From assembly GCA_964654665.1 (NCBI GenBank), contig CAZZKV010000020.1, positions 1-51,886 of the forward strand: 51,886 nt of DNA, written 5' to 3'. Origin of the DNA: CALCKU01 sp964654665 (GTDB lineage Bacteria > Pseudomonadota > Alphaproteobacteria > Caulobacterales > Maricaulaceae). Positions within the stretch are counted from its first letter, which is position 1. Each line of letters begins with the position of its first letter. Under the pieces are notes generated by a model. The model was given only the letters and a program-made list of their open reading frames with translations. It did not search any database and had not been told where the DNA came from. Shown piece after piece: positions 15,829 to 25,183 of the stretch. The translations under genes were made by a program, and so were the position numbers.

Positions 15829-17906
15829 CCCGCTTTCATGAGGGCGATGCCATAATCTTGTTCAAAAAGATACAATAAGCACCGCGCGGCTTCTCCGCGT
15901 GGCGATTGAAGCTGGGGGTCGAGCGCGACGAGGGCACGAGCATCCTGCGCGGCTGTTTCAAGTAAAGCTTTATGTTTATCCAAATCGGCTAATCTAAATG
16001 CCGGTACGCCGCTTTGCTTAGCTCCCAAGAGATCACCTGATCCGCGCAATTCCCAATCTTTTTCCGCAATCAAGAAACCGTCATTACTACTGCGCATAAT
16101 TTCAAGCCGGGCTTTGCTGGACGGCCCGAGAGGCCCTTTATATAAAAGGATACAAGAAGAGGCTTTATCCGAACGACCTACCCGTCCGCGCAATTGGTGA
16201 AGCTGTGCAAGACCAAAGCGTTCAGCATGTTCTATAACCATAATTGTGGCATCTGGACTATCAACGCCAACTTCAATGACAGTGGTTGCAACCAGTATAT
16301 CAAATTTTCGGGCTTTAAAATCTTGTGCAATGTGCTCTTTTTCCTGTGCGCTCATACGGCCATGCAATAAACGGACACGGCTGCCATAAATCGCCGTGAG
16401 TTGGCGATGCCGATCCTCAACAGAGGATAAATCAATAAGGTCACTCTCTTCGACTAACGGGCAAACCCAATAAACCTGATCATCCTTGTTAATCGCCCGG
16501 CCAATAGCGGTGACAACATCATCCAACCGTTGCAGTGGCACTATGCGAGTAGCGATATCACTGCGGCCTGCTGGCTTTTCATCCAGTTTGGATATGTCCA
16601 AATCACCATAAGCTGTCAAAGCAAGGGTGCGCGGTATAGGGGTTGCTGTCATAACCAGCAGGTCAGGACGATTTCCCTTTTGCGTAAGACGCATCCGGTC
16701 ATGAACGCCAAAGCGGTGTTGTTCATCTATAATAACCAAACCAAGGTCGTGAAAATCAACACTCTCTTGAAACAAGGCATGGGTACCAACGATAACATCT
16801 ATATAGCCTTCGCGCAGGCCGGTCAGAAGTGCTTGGCGTGGTTTCGCTTTATCCCGTCCGGTTAAGGCTTCGACCGTGAGGCCTGCCGGTTCAAGGAACA
16901 TTTTCAAGGTCTGAACATGTTGACGTGCCAAAATTTCGGTCGGAGCCATAACAGCCGTTTGCGCACCTGATTCTGCTAAATGCGCACAGGCTAGTGCTGC
17001 GACAAATGTTTTACCCGCGCCGACATCTCCTTGTAAAAGTCGTGCTAACCGAAAATCTGATGACATGTCGGATTTGATATCTTTAAAAGCCCGCATTTGC
17101 GCGCCAGTCGGCGTAAAAGGGGCGGTTTTTAATACATCTTGGACATATTGTCCGCTGGCTGGGAAAGCACGGCCCTGTGTGCGGCGGGTGCTTTCTCGAA
17201 CAATGGCTAATGCCAGTTGTTTGGCGAATAATTCATCATAGGCCAAACGCCTGCGCGACGGGGACGTCGGGGCGCTATCAACAGGATGTTCAGGTTTGTG
17301 CATACGCAAAAGGGCGTCATAAAATTTGGGCCAATTTTGCTGAGCCACTAGTACCGGATCAAGCCATTCATTTAAAGGGCCAAGCTTATTTAGAGCCAAC
17401 AGAACAGACCGGCGTGCAACTTTTTGCGACAGGCCGGCCGATAACGGATAAATCGTTTCATATAGCGGTATGTCACTGCGGTTTTGATGGGTTACAACAT
17501 AGTCCGGATGAGTCATTTGCAATTCAGCATTATAGACTTCTGTTTTGCCTGACACTAATCGTTTTGATCCTTCGGGCAATAGGCGGTTAAGATAATCGGC
17601 ACGGGCTTTAAAAAAGACAAGCGTCATATCTCCGGTTTCGTCAAAGACGCGAATGCGATATGGTCGTCCGCGCTGACTGGGAGGAATATGACGACCAATA
17701 ATCACATCAAATGTACCGATTTCTCCAGATTTAGCATCGGATAATTTGGGCTGGTAACTACGGTCGATAATTTGAGTCGGAGGCGTAAAGACCAAATCTT
17801 TGACCCTTTCACCCATAGCGCGAGCCATAGCCTCTTTGACGCGCTTACCCACGCCTTTCAGCGTCGTGATATCAGCAAAATACGGAAACAGAATATGTGG
17901 CCTCAT
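15825..17906 (-). CDS. recG: ATP-dependent DNA helicase RecG
   Basis: Branch-migration helicase that remodels stalled replication forks and Holliday junctions, 693 residues as expected. The N-terminal wedge/OB region (about 1-240) contains DITTLKGVGKRVKEAMAR and the OB-like FDVIIGRHI. Helicase domain 1 has Walker A GDVGAGKTFVAALA, MAPTEILARQH and DEQHRFGVHDR; VMTATPIPRTLALT is motif III. Helicase domain 2 has ATTVIEVGVDSPDA and QLRGRVGRSDKAS, then the C-terminal ELRGSGDLLGAKQSG block. It is divergent from sdhE-mfd, a common alphaproteobacterial neighbourhood. No strong ribosome binding site is seen before the ATG. Confidence 0.97.
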   Translation of the reverse strand: MRPHILFPYFADITTLKGVGKRVKEAMARAMGERVKDLVFTPPTQIIDRSYQPKLSDAKSGEIGTFDVIIGRHIPPSQRGRPYRIRVFDETGDMTLVFFKARADYLNRLLPEGSKRLVSGKTEVYNAELQMTHPDYVVTHQNRSDIPLYETIYPLSAGLSQKVARRSVLLALNKLGPLNEWLDPVLVAQQNWPKFYDALLRMHKPEHPVDSAPTSPSRRRLAYDELFAKQLALAIVRESTRRTQGRAFPASGQYVQDVLKTAPFTPTGAQMRAFKDIKSDMSSDFRLARLLQGDVGAGKTFVAALACAHLAESGAQTAVMAPTEILARQHVQTLKMFLEPAGLTVEALTGRDKAKPRQALLTGLREGYIDVIVGTHALFQESVDFHDLGLVIIDEQHRFGVHDRMRLTQKGNRPDLLVMTATPIPRTLALTAYGDLDISKLDEKPAGRSDIATRIVPLQRLDDVVTAIGRAINKDDQVYWVCPLVEESDLIDLSSVEDRHRQLTAIYGSRVRLLHGRMSAQEKEHIAQDFKARKFDILVATTVIEVGVDSPDATIMVIEHAERFGLAQLHQLRGRVGRSDKASSCILLYKGPLGPSSKARLEIMRSSNDGFLIAEKDWELRGSGDLLGAKQSGVPAFRLADLDKHKALLETAAQDARALVALDPQLQSPRGEAARCLLYLFEQDYGIALMKAG

Positions 17907-17992
17907 TTTAAGATAATAGAGAGCAAAAGCCTATGACTGCAAGTGACAGGGCGTAATGATTTGTGTAGTAGCCTCCTTCAACGGAGAAAACC

Positions 17993-18247
17993 ATGACTGA
18001 CCCGCGCCGCAAACGTTTATTATATCGCGCCAATTATCGGGGTTTTAAAGAAGCCGACCTTATTTTAGGAGGATTTGCCAAGGCCCATATGGCTGACCTC
18101 AGTGAAGCCGAAGTGACATTGTTTGAAAGTCTTTTAGAGGCTAAAGACCATGATATTTATGATTGGATAACGGGTAAAATATCTCCGCCGGCTCAATACG
18201 ATACGCCGCTCTTGGACCGGCTGCGCCAGTTTAAACCGCGACTCTAA
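17993..18247 (+). CDS. sdhE: FAD assembly factor SdhE (succinate dehydrogenase flavinylation)
   Basis: An 84-residue small helical protein of the SdhE/Sdh5 (DUF339) family that promotes covalent attachment of FAD to SdhA. The conserved motif RGFKEADLILGGFA contains the R-G-x-x-E core at about residues 14-18, and DIYDWITGK near residue 60 matches the C-terminal family pattern. AACGGAGAAAACC precedes the ATG at 17993. The stop is one base from the mfd ATG, so the two genes are probably cotranscribed and translationally coupled. Confidence 0.93.
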   Translation: MTDPRRKRLLYRANYRGFKEADLILGGFAKAHMADLSEAEVTLFESLLEAKDHDIYDWITGKISPPAQYDTPLLDRLRQFKPRL

Positions 18248-18248
18248 T

Positions 18249-21200
18249 ATGATTCCACTCAATCGTTATATCGGACCGGAGCTATCGCTAACAGTAACGG
18301 GAACCCCTGAAGGTGTGGACGCGCTTGTTGTTACAAAAGCTGTTACGCAACGCGGTGGGCGCGCTCTTTTTATTGCAAGAGACGATATACGTGCGGCAGC
18401 TTTCATCGAAGCTTGCCGATTTTATGCGCCGGATATTCCGGTGCTTAGTTTGCCAGCATGGGACTGTCTGCCTTATAGCCGGGTTTCGCCGAGCCGGACT
18501 TTAGCGGCACAGCGGGCCGCAGGCTTATATGCTCTCTGCGCCGGGAAGGCTGATAAAAACCTTATTATTGTCGCCACAATTAGTGGGGTCATGCAGAAAG
18601 TCCCCCCCCGCGATGTTATTCGCGGAGCAGGGTTTGATGCGCGGGCGGGCTATGTCCTTAAACGTGAAGCCTTAGAGCATTATCTGACAACGAATGGATA
18701 TTCCCGCGCATCTACGGTCATGGAAAAGGGAGATTACGCGATTCGCGGCGGGCTTGTAGATATTTTTCCGCCGGGACGGGAGGATCCGCTAAGGCTTGAT
18801 TTTTTCGGAGATGAGCTCGAGTCTATTCGTAGTTTCGATATAGAAACGCAGCGTACTATAAAACCGCAAAACTCTATTACATTTGCTCCTGTGTCGGAAA
18901 TCTTCTTTACGGATTTAACGCGTAGCCGGTTTCGTACAAATTACATCGCGAGTTTTGGCGGGGGTATCAGTCGGGACCCACTTTATGCTTCTGTTGTTGA
19001 CGGTATCCGTCCTCAAGGAATTGAACATTATCTCCCCCTTTTTTACGACAATACAGAGACCGTGTTTGAGTATTGTGGAGCCCAGTGTTTAATTGTCATG
19101 GATGGATTGATAGACGAGGCCGCCCAAGAGCGGTGGGACCTCATTCAAGATTTTTATGAAACGCGTATGGCGGTCATAACCGAAAAAGATAGCGGGTCAG
19201 GCGACCCTGTCAAAACGGCTGGTCTGTTTCGCCCTCTACCTTCGGATCAGTTTTATTTAAATATGGCAGATTTTTCTGAAACAATTGCCCCATTACCCTG
19301 TCGACGTCATACAAGTTTTAGCCCTCCTGATAATGATAATGTTTTAGACTTTAAAGGAAAAGCGAGTCGTAATTTTTTGACAGAGCGGCGAACAGAGGGA
19401 GTCAATGTTTTCGAAGCTTTGATTAGCCATGTTCAAGCGCTGCAAGCGGCAGGGCGGTCTGTTTTACTCGCATCTTGGACAACAGGGTCTGCAGAGCGGT
19501 TAGGAGCCGTGTTAGAAGACCATGATTTATTGACTGCAATAGAACCATCCGGTGTTAAGGCACTTAACATAGGGAAGGGTGAATTGCGCCGTATTATTCT
19601 GCCCATCGAGCATGGGTTTGATTTTGGTAATATTAGCATTATCTCGGAACAAGATATTCTGGGTGATCGTCTTGTTAATCGAGGCCGGAAACGCAAAGCT
19701 AAGAATTTTATAGCCGAAGCCTCTACATTAACGACAGGTGATTTGATTATCCATATTGATCATGGGTTAGGGCGCTATATTGGCCTTAAAACATTAGATG
19801 TGCAGCAAGCGCCGCATGATTGTCTGGAATTGGAATATCAGGGCGGGGCGCGGCTTTATTTGCCTGTTGAGAATATTGAATTACTATCTCGTTATGGCAG
19901 TGGCACCGAGAACCAACCGCTTGATAAATTAGGCGGTGTAGCGTGGCAATCTCGTAAAGCAAAAGCCAAGAACCGTTTGCGAGATATGGCTGGTGAGCTC
20001 ATTAAGATTGCTGCCAAACGGGAAATGCGCCGAACGAATCCAATTGAGAAACCTGATACGATATATGACGAATTTTGCGCCCGGTTTCCTTATACAGAAA
20101 CGGATGATCAACTTTCAGCTATCGAAGATGTCATTGACGATCTTGCTAGTGGCAAGCCTATGGACCGATTGATATGCGGTGATGTTGGTTTTGGTAAAAC
20201 CGAAGTCGCATTACGAGCTGCATTTACTGTGGCAATGTCCGGAAAACAGGTGGCAATTGTTGCTCCGACCACAATTTTGGCTCGACAACATTATAAAACG
20301 TTTACTGAGCGGTTTCGCGGCTGGCCAGTCAAGGTGAAACAACTCTCGCGTCTTGTATCGGCCAAAGCCGCCAAAGAAGCGAAAGAAGGTATCCGCAATG
20401 GAACCTGCGAGATAATTATAGGGACCCATGCCTTATTGGCAAAAACGATAAAGTTTTCTGATTTGGGCCTAATGATTATTGATGAAGAACAGCGGTTTGG
20501 GGTTGGGCATAAAGAACAGCTTAAATCTTTACGGGCCAATGTTCATGTTTTAACATTAACCGCAACACCCATTCCGCGAACATTACAAATGTCCCTGTCA
20601 GGGATACGGGATCTCTCGCTTATCGCGACGCCGCCTGTGGATCGTCTTGCCGTTCGAACCTATGTGTCACCTTTTGATACGGTTTCTATCCGCAAAGCTA
20701 TTTTGCGGGAACGGTATCGCGGAGGGCAAAGTTTTATAGTTGCCCCGCGTATTGCGGATTTATCTCGCCTAGAAGCCTTTTTACAAAATGATGTGCCGGA
20801 AGTGAAATATGTCATAGCGCATGGGCAAATGGCGGGCGGCGCATTGGAAGATATCATGTCAGCTTTTTATGAAGGGCAATATGATGTCTTGATTTCTACA
20901 TCCATTATTGAAAGTGGAATCGATATTCCCAATGCGAATACTATGATTGTTTACCGGGCCGATCGGTTTGGTCTGGCGCAATTATATCAAATGCGCGGAC
21001 GGGTGGGGCGCTCTAAAGTTCGTGCCTATGCTTATTTAACCTTACCTGAAAATCACTTGGCGACAGATGGTGCCATGCGGCGCCTTAAAATACTGCAATC
21101 GCTTGATACATTAGGGGCTGGGTTTACGCTCGCTAGCCATGATCTGGACATGCGCGGGGGTGGCAATCTTTTGGGCGAAGAACAATCGGGCCATATTAAA

Positions 21201-21722
21201 GATGTCGGCGTAGAATTGTATCAACATATGCTGGAAGAAGCCGTGGCCGAACTTCGGTCGGATGATAATTATGTAGCCGATCAAAACTGGTCGCCGCAAG
21301 TCAATGTCGGCGTGGCTATTTTGATACCAGAAACATATGTAGAAGATTTGGGACTGAGGCTTTCAATATATCGCCGGATTGCTGAGCTGGAAAATGATGA
21401 GGCTTCGGAAAGTCTGGCTGTAGAGCTTATTGATCGGTTTGGTCCTTTGCCCGAAGAAGTGAAATCACTGTTAAAAGTAATGAAAATCAAACGGTTGTGC
21501 CGCATGGCTCATGTTGAAAAAGTGGATGCTGGACCGCGCGGCGTCGTTATGACTATTCGGCATAAAGATGTGAAGGATCCATCTGTGATTCTGAATGCTA
21601 TCACGGTGAACAGTGGATGGCGCTTACGTCCTGATCAAACTATTTTCGTACAAGGTGTTTTTGAGGATCCTGCACGCCGGCTAAAAGGGACAGAAAAAGC
21701 TATTGGCGCTATGATACCATAG
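18249..21722 (+). CDS. mfd: Transcription-repair coupling factor Mfd
   Basis: Displaces stalled RNA polymerase from DNA lesions and recruits UvrA; 1157 residues, normal length. The UvrB-like N-terminal module (about 1-330) carries LPAWDCLPYSRVSP and RGGLVDIFPPGREDPLRLDF. The CarD-like RNA polymerase interaction domain is at about 490-570 (DLIIHIDHGLGRYIGLKTL, LYLPVENIELLSRY). The RecG-like translocase has Walker A GDVGFGKTEVALRA, DEEQRFGVGHKEQL, TLTATPIPRTLQMSLSGIRD, SIIESGIDIPNANT and QMRGRVGRSKVRAYAY. The C-terminal UvrA-binding domain follows (about 1010-1120). It starts one base after the sdhE stop and ends four bases from the convergent gene's stop. Confidence 0.97.
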   Translation: MIPLNRYIGPELSLTVTGTPEGVDALVVTKAVTQRGGRALFIARDDIRAAAFIEACRFYAPDIPVLSLPAWDCLPYSRVSPSRTLAAQRAAGLYALCAGKADKNLIIVATISGVMQKVPPRDVIRGAGFDARAGYVLKREALEHYLTTNGYSRASTVMEKGDYAIRGGLVDIFPPGREDPLRLDFFGDELESIRSFDIETQRTIKPQNSITFAPVSEIFFTDLTRSRFRTNYIASFGGGISRDPLYASVVDGIRPQGIEHYLPLFYDNTETVFEYCGAQCLIVMDGLIDEAAQERWDLIQDFYETRMAVITEKDSGSGDPVKTAGLFRPLPSDQFYLNMADFSETIAPLPCRRHTSFSPPDNDNVLDFKGKASRNFLTERRTEGVNVFEALISHVQALQAAGRSVLLASWTTGSAERLGAVLEDHDLLTAIEPSGVKALNIGKGELRRIILPIEHGFDFGNISIISEQDILGDRLVNRGRKRKAKNFIAEASTLTTGDLIIHIDHGLGRYIGLKTLDVQQAPHDCLELEYQGGARLYLPVENIELLSRYGSGTENQPLDKLGGVAWQSRKAKAKNRLRDMAGELIKIAAKREMRRTNPIEKPDTIYDEFCARFPYTETDDQLSAIEDVIDDLASGKPMDRLICGDVGFGKTEVALRAAFTVAMSGKQVAIVAPTTILARQHYKTFTERFRGWPVKVKQLSRLVSAKAAKEAKEGIRNGTCEIIIGTHALLAKTIKFSDLGLMIIDEEQRFGVGHKEQLKSLRANVHVLTLTATPIPRTLQMSLSGIRDLSLIATPPVDRLAVRTYVSPFDTVSIRKAILRERYRGGQSFIVAPRIADLSRLEAFLQNDVPEVKYVIAHGQMAGGALEDIMSAFYEGQYDVLISTSIIESGIDIPNANTMIVYRADRFGLAQLYQMRGRVGRSKVRAYAYLTLPENHLATDGAMRRLKILQSLDTLGAGFTLASHDLDMRGGGNLLGEEQSGHIKDVGVELYQHMLEEAVAELRSDDNYVADQNWSPQVNVGVAILIPETYVEDLGLRLSIYRRIAELENDEASESLAVELIDRFGPLPEEVKSLLKVMKIKRLCRMAHVEKVDAGPRGVVMTIRHKDVKDPSVILNAITVNSGWRLRPDQTIFVQGVFEDPARRLKGTEKAIGAMIP

Positions 21723-21726
21723 GGAC

Positions 21727-23130
21727 TTAAGCCAGTAATTCCACCGTGTTGGGCTCGCCGCCGAGTTCAGCAATCACATTGCCAATCATCATATCGCCGG
21801 TTTCGTGGTCCATCATATCAAAGGTGACGATTTCCATTGTCATTGTAAATGCACCGGCATCTTTATTACCGGATTCAAAGGCTGTGCAATCCACTATGCC
21901 GGAAATCCGATCTAAGATAGGGGTCAGGCCATCTTGTGTGATATCAATAAAAGCAATTGAAAAAATATCATCACCAATTTGAGCGACCGTGTCTTGCATG
22001 CGAACGAGGTTTTTGAGGATTTTACCAACTTGTTTTATCGCTTGTTCTATACGGTAATCCGCAAGTTCAAAAGAGGCTTGGGGACGAACGCGCAGCCCGA
22101 CTAAGGACACGGGCTTGTTTATATTTTGGTTGTATATGCAGATCCGGTTTAGATGTTTAGAGAAAAATTCAGCATTGAAGACACCGGATGATGCCCGGAC
22201 ACATTTTGGACCACCAATAGCACTAAATTCACGTTTAAGCTGGTTATGAATACGGTGGTAATTGGCAAGTTCTAAAACCCGGCCGCTAATTTCATCCAAA
22301 GGCGCTTTAGAAGAAATAATGTCTCGTGCGCCTTTTTTATAGGCCATATCATGATCCGTAAAACTGTCCTCATCAATGAGGAAAAGCGTCGGAACATGAA
22401 AGAGTTTGGAATTACGGCGCATGGTTTCGCTAATCGTCATGGCGGGTTCGGAGCTTTCAATCGCATTCATGACGACAGCATCGAATGTACGTTCATGTAA
22501 AAAGTCAAAGGCACTATAAGAGGTGAATGCGGCAACAACTTCGACATTGCGCTTTTGCAAAGCATTGATGATTATCATAAATTCTGGACGTGCATTCCCG
22601 ATAAACATAATACGAAAGGGTTGCGACAGAAGATCGTCGGATAAATTATGTTGAATGCCAAAATCATCGGATAATGTTTCAACCCGGTGAATAATTTCGC
22701 GTTCCATACTCTGTAAGCGGATCATCGAATTCATCCGATTAGCGATTTGTGAATGGTGGGCTGGCGGAAAAATAATAGAATCAAAAATTCCGGGTTGAAA
22801 TTCTGTATATCGCGCGAGAGCCGCAATAACGGGCAAAACATACGGGGTGTAGTAATTTTTTAAAGCTACAGCAATATCAGGAGAGCGTTCTACAAAATCT
22901 GTAAAATAGCATAAAATGGCACATGGGCATTGTTTTGGCGTTCCACGTAATTTCTCTCCGTCATAGAGTGTAATAATAACATCGTAATTATACGCTTTTA
23001 GGTAGTCCACAACACCTGCAGCGTCTTGCGGGTTATCTGTTGCCAGCAATATTTTGGGCAGTGCAATCATTTTCGGCGTAGTTGCCGAATCGTTAAATGT
23101 AGTTTTAGCTAATGATTCCATAGGGTTCAT
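21727..23130 (-). CDS. PopA/PleD-like protein: two degenerate receivers plus dead GGDEF with intact I-site
   Basis: A 467-residue protein with the REC-REC-GGDEF architecture of PleD and PopA. Receiver 1 (about 25-135) has Cys/Tyr where the phospho-acceptor Asp belongs (CAILCYF); receiver 2 (about 172-290) has Asn (FDAVVMN). In the GGDEF domain (about 310-455) the active-site loop reads GDDIF (386-390), losing the second Gly and the catalytic acid, so diguanylate cyclase activity is not expected. The allosteric c-di-GMP site RxxD is kept as RMQD (377-380), exactly five residues before the loop as in PleD. I infer a c-di-GMP effector. Caulobacter PopA works this way in CtrA proteolysis; orthology here is unproven. 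Confidence 0.7.
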   Translation of the reverse strand: MNPMESLAKTTFNDSATTPKMIALPKILLATDNPQDAAGVVDYLKAYNYDVIITLYDGEKLRGTPKQCPCAILCYFTDFVERSPDIAVALKNYYTPYVLPVIAALARYTEFQPGIFDSIIFPPAHHSQIANRMNSMIRLQSMEREIIHRVETLSDDFGIQHNLSDDLLSQPFRIMFIGNARPEFMIIINALQKRNVEVVAAFTSYSAFDFLHERTFDAVVMNAIESSEPAMTISETMRRNSKLFHVPTLFLIDEDSFTDHDMAYKKGARDIISSKAPLDEISGRVLELANYHRIHNQLKREFSAIGGPKCVRASSGVFNAEFFSKHLNRICIYNQNINKPVSLVGLRVRPQASFELADYRIEQAIKQVGKILKNLVRMQDTVAQIGDDIFSIAFIDITQDGLTPILDRISGIVDCTAFESGNKDAGAFTMTMEIVTFDMMDHETGDMMIGNVIAELGGEPNTVELLA

Positions 23131-23198
23131 TAGGGTTCAAATGATTGCCGGATGGTTAATTGTACCGTAATTTCAGCCTATAACAACCTGTCTTAAAT

Positions 23199-25058
23199 CT
23201 ACCAGTTACATGTACGGTCTTTGTTTTGCACCTTTAAGTAGGTCATAAGCGGAGCATAATACTCTAATATAGCTGACCCATCCATGTCCCGCGTACCCGT
23301 GAACGCTTCGAGAGCATCTGGCCATGGCTTTGAAGCTCCCATTTCCATCATGGCATTAAAACGGGCACCGACATCTTTATTTCCATAAATCGAACATCTA
23401 TGGAGCGGACCTTCAAATCCAGCCATATCACAGGCAGCTTTATGAAATTGGAATTGTAATATATGAGCTAAAAAATAGCGCATATAGGGCGTGTTGCCCG
23501 GAATATGGTATTTTGCACCGGGATCAAAGGCATTTGCCGGACGATCACCGGGGGCCCGCAAGCCTTGATATTTTTCTCGTAGTTCCCACCACCCACGATT
23601 ATAATCAGCAGGTGAATATTCGCCATTGAAAACTTTCCAGCGCCATTGGTCAACCATAAGGCCGAAGGGCAAAAAGGCTACCTTATCCATGGCTGAGCGC
23701 ATAAGGAGAGCCAGATCGGCATCAGCACTCGGGACATCATCCGGAGACAACAATCCTATCTTCACAAGATACTCAGGTGTAATTGAAAGGGCTATCATAT
23801 CGCCAATGGCTTCATGGAATCCATCATTGGCCCCGTCTTTGTAATAAACAGACTGGTTTTTATAAGCCCGTTGATAAAAATTGTGTCCGAGTTCATGATG
23901 GACTGTACTGAAATCTTCAGCATTGACCTTGGTGCACATTTTAATGCGAATATCGTCTTCATTATCGAGATCCCAAGCTGAAGCATGGCAAACCACGTCT
24001 CTATCAGCCGGTTTTGTAATTAACGAGCGTTCCCAAAATGTGTCCGGTAAGGGTGCGAACCCTAAAGAGGTGAAAAACTTTTCACCGGTTTCCACCATTT
24101 TTTTGGCATCATATTTTTTTTCTTCCAATAGTTTGGTTAAATTTACACCCTTAGCAGCGGTTTCCGGGGCGACGATATCATAAATATTGCCCCAGCTTTG
24201 CCCCCACATATTGCCAAGCAAGTCAGCGCGGATAGGTTTGTCCAGCGGGACAACGTCATCGCCATATTTCACATTTAAGGCGGCGCGTGTATTACAATAA
24301 AGCTCTTTATAGAGCGGCTCAACCTGTCCCCAAAGCCGGTCAGCCTCTTTGACAAAATCATCTGCGGGCATATCATAACCGGAGCGCCACAAAGCGCCTG
24401 TATCTTTAAAGCCTAGTTCAGAGGCTCCGGCATTGACGATATCAACCATGCGGGCGTATTGATCTTTCATGGGTGTTGCGATGGTTCGCCATCCTTCCCA
24501 AATTGCTTTTAATTCTTCGGGATCACGAGATGTTGCAATAATATCAGACGCTTCATACAGTGATAATGTTTTACCATTGAGATCGAATTTGCCGGTTCCA
24601 TAGGCATTGTCCAGATCGGACATGATTTTGGCAAGCTCATCAGCTGCTCCCTCGGTTTCAGGGGCAGGGAAATTACTTCCGCGTTTCAGCCCGTCCATTT
24701 TACGGGCCATATCCGCAGGTAATGTCAGATCATTAAACCGCTTGGCTTCATTGGCAAGGCGTGTGCTCAATTTCGCGCCCGATGCGCCGGCTTTTGCTGC
24801 CAACCAGTTTGAATCATAATTAATAAAATTAGCATTGAGCCAGTAGATACGCGCATTATATTCGCTCAATTCGGTAATTTCTTTTTCAGCGGTTTCCAAA
24901 AATTCTTTGGCCTCCTGTAATGTGGCGCGCGCAGTGTCTGTTGGGGTTACCGTCGCAACATTTGTTGGCGTTGGCTCGGGTGCCGATGTTGTTTGTGCCT
25001 GACACGCTGTGAAAGCCAAAACAGAGATGCTTAGTAAAAAAACCTTTGAAACGTACAT
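23199..25058 (-). CDS. M2-family peptidyl-dipeptidase (ACE-like) lipoprotein
   Basis: A zinc carboxydipeptidase of the angiotensin-converting-enzyme family (M2), 619 residues, probably releasing dipeptides from peptide C-termini in the periplasm. The lipoprotein signal ends in lipobox FTAC (Cys19). The zinc motif HHELGHNFYQRAY is around residue 388 with the downstream glutamate in NDGFHEAIGDMIAL. Other family blocks are EEKKYDAKKMVETGEKFFTSLG, LITKPADRDVVCHASAWDL and KYHIPGNTPYMRYFLAHILQFQFH. It is transcribed divergently from hemH across about 125 bases and has no obvious operon partner. Confidence 0.93.
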   Translation of the reverse strand: MYVSKVFLLSISVLAFTACQAQTTSAPEPTPTNVATVTPTDTARATLQEAKEFLETAEKEITELSEYNARIYWLNANFINYDSNWLAAKAGASGAKLSTRLANEAKRFNDLTLPADMARKMDGLKRGSNFPAPETEGAADELAKIMSDLDNAYGTGKFDLNGKTLSLYEASDIIATSRDPEELKAIWEGWRTIATPMKDQYARMVDIVNAGASELGFKDTGALWRSGYDMPADDFVKEADRLWGQVEPLYKELYCNTRAALNVKYGDDVVPLDKPIRADLLGNMWGQSWGNIYDIVAPETAAKGVNLTKLLEEKKYDAKKMVETGEKFFTSLGFAPLPDTFWERSLITKPADRDVVCHASAWDLDNEDDIRIKMCTKVNAEDFSTVHHELGHNFYQRAYKNQSVYYKDGANDGFHEAIGDMIALSITPEYLVKIGLLSPDDVPSADADLALLMRSAMDKVAFLPFGLMVDQWRWKVFNGEYSPADYNRGWWELREKYQGLRAPGDRPANAFDPGAKYHIPGNTPYMRYFLAHILQFQFHKAACDMAGFEGPLHRCSIYGNKDVGARFNAMMEMGASKPWPDALEAFTGTRDMDGSAILEYYAPLMTYLKVQNKDRTCNW

Positions 25059-25183
25059 ATTTATCCCCGATTATAAATAAATTCTATATAGACAACATAT
25101 TGGTAATCATAACCATAAAACCGTCAATAGCTTAACTCTGTTTAACGGCGCTTTATGTGCAGTTGTGACTTAAAGGACATATA

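Noticed and set aside
25132..25145. CtrA-like site TTAA-N6-TTAA upstream of hemH
   Set aside because: The CtrA full site needs seven bases between the halves; this has six and no other support.
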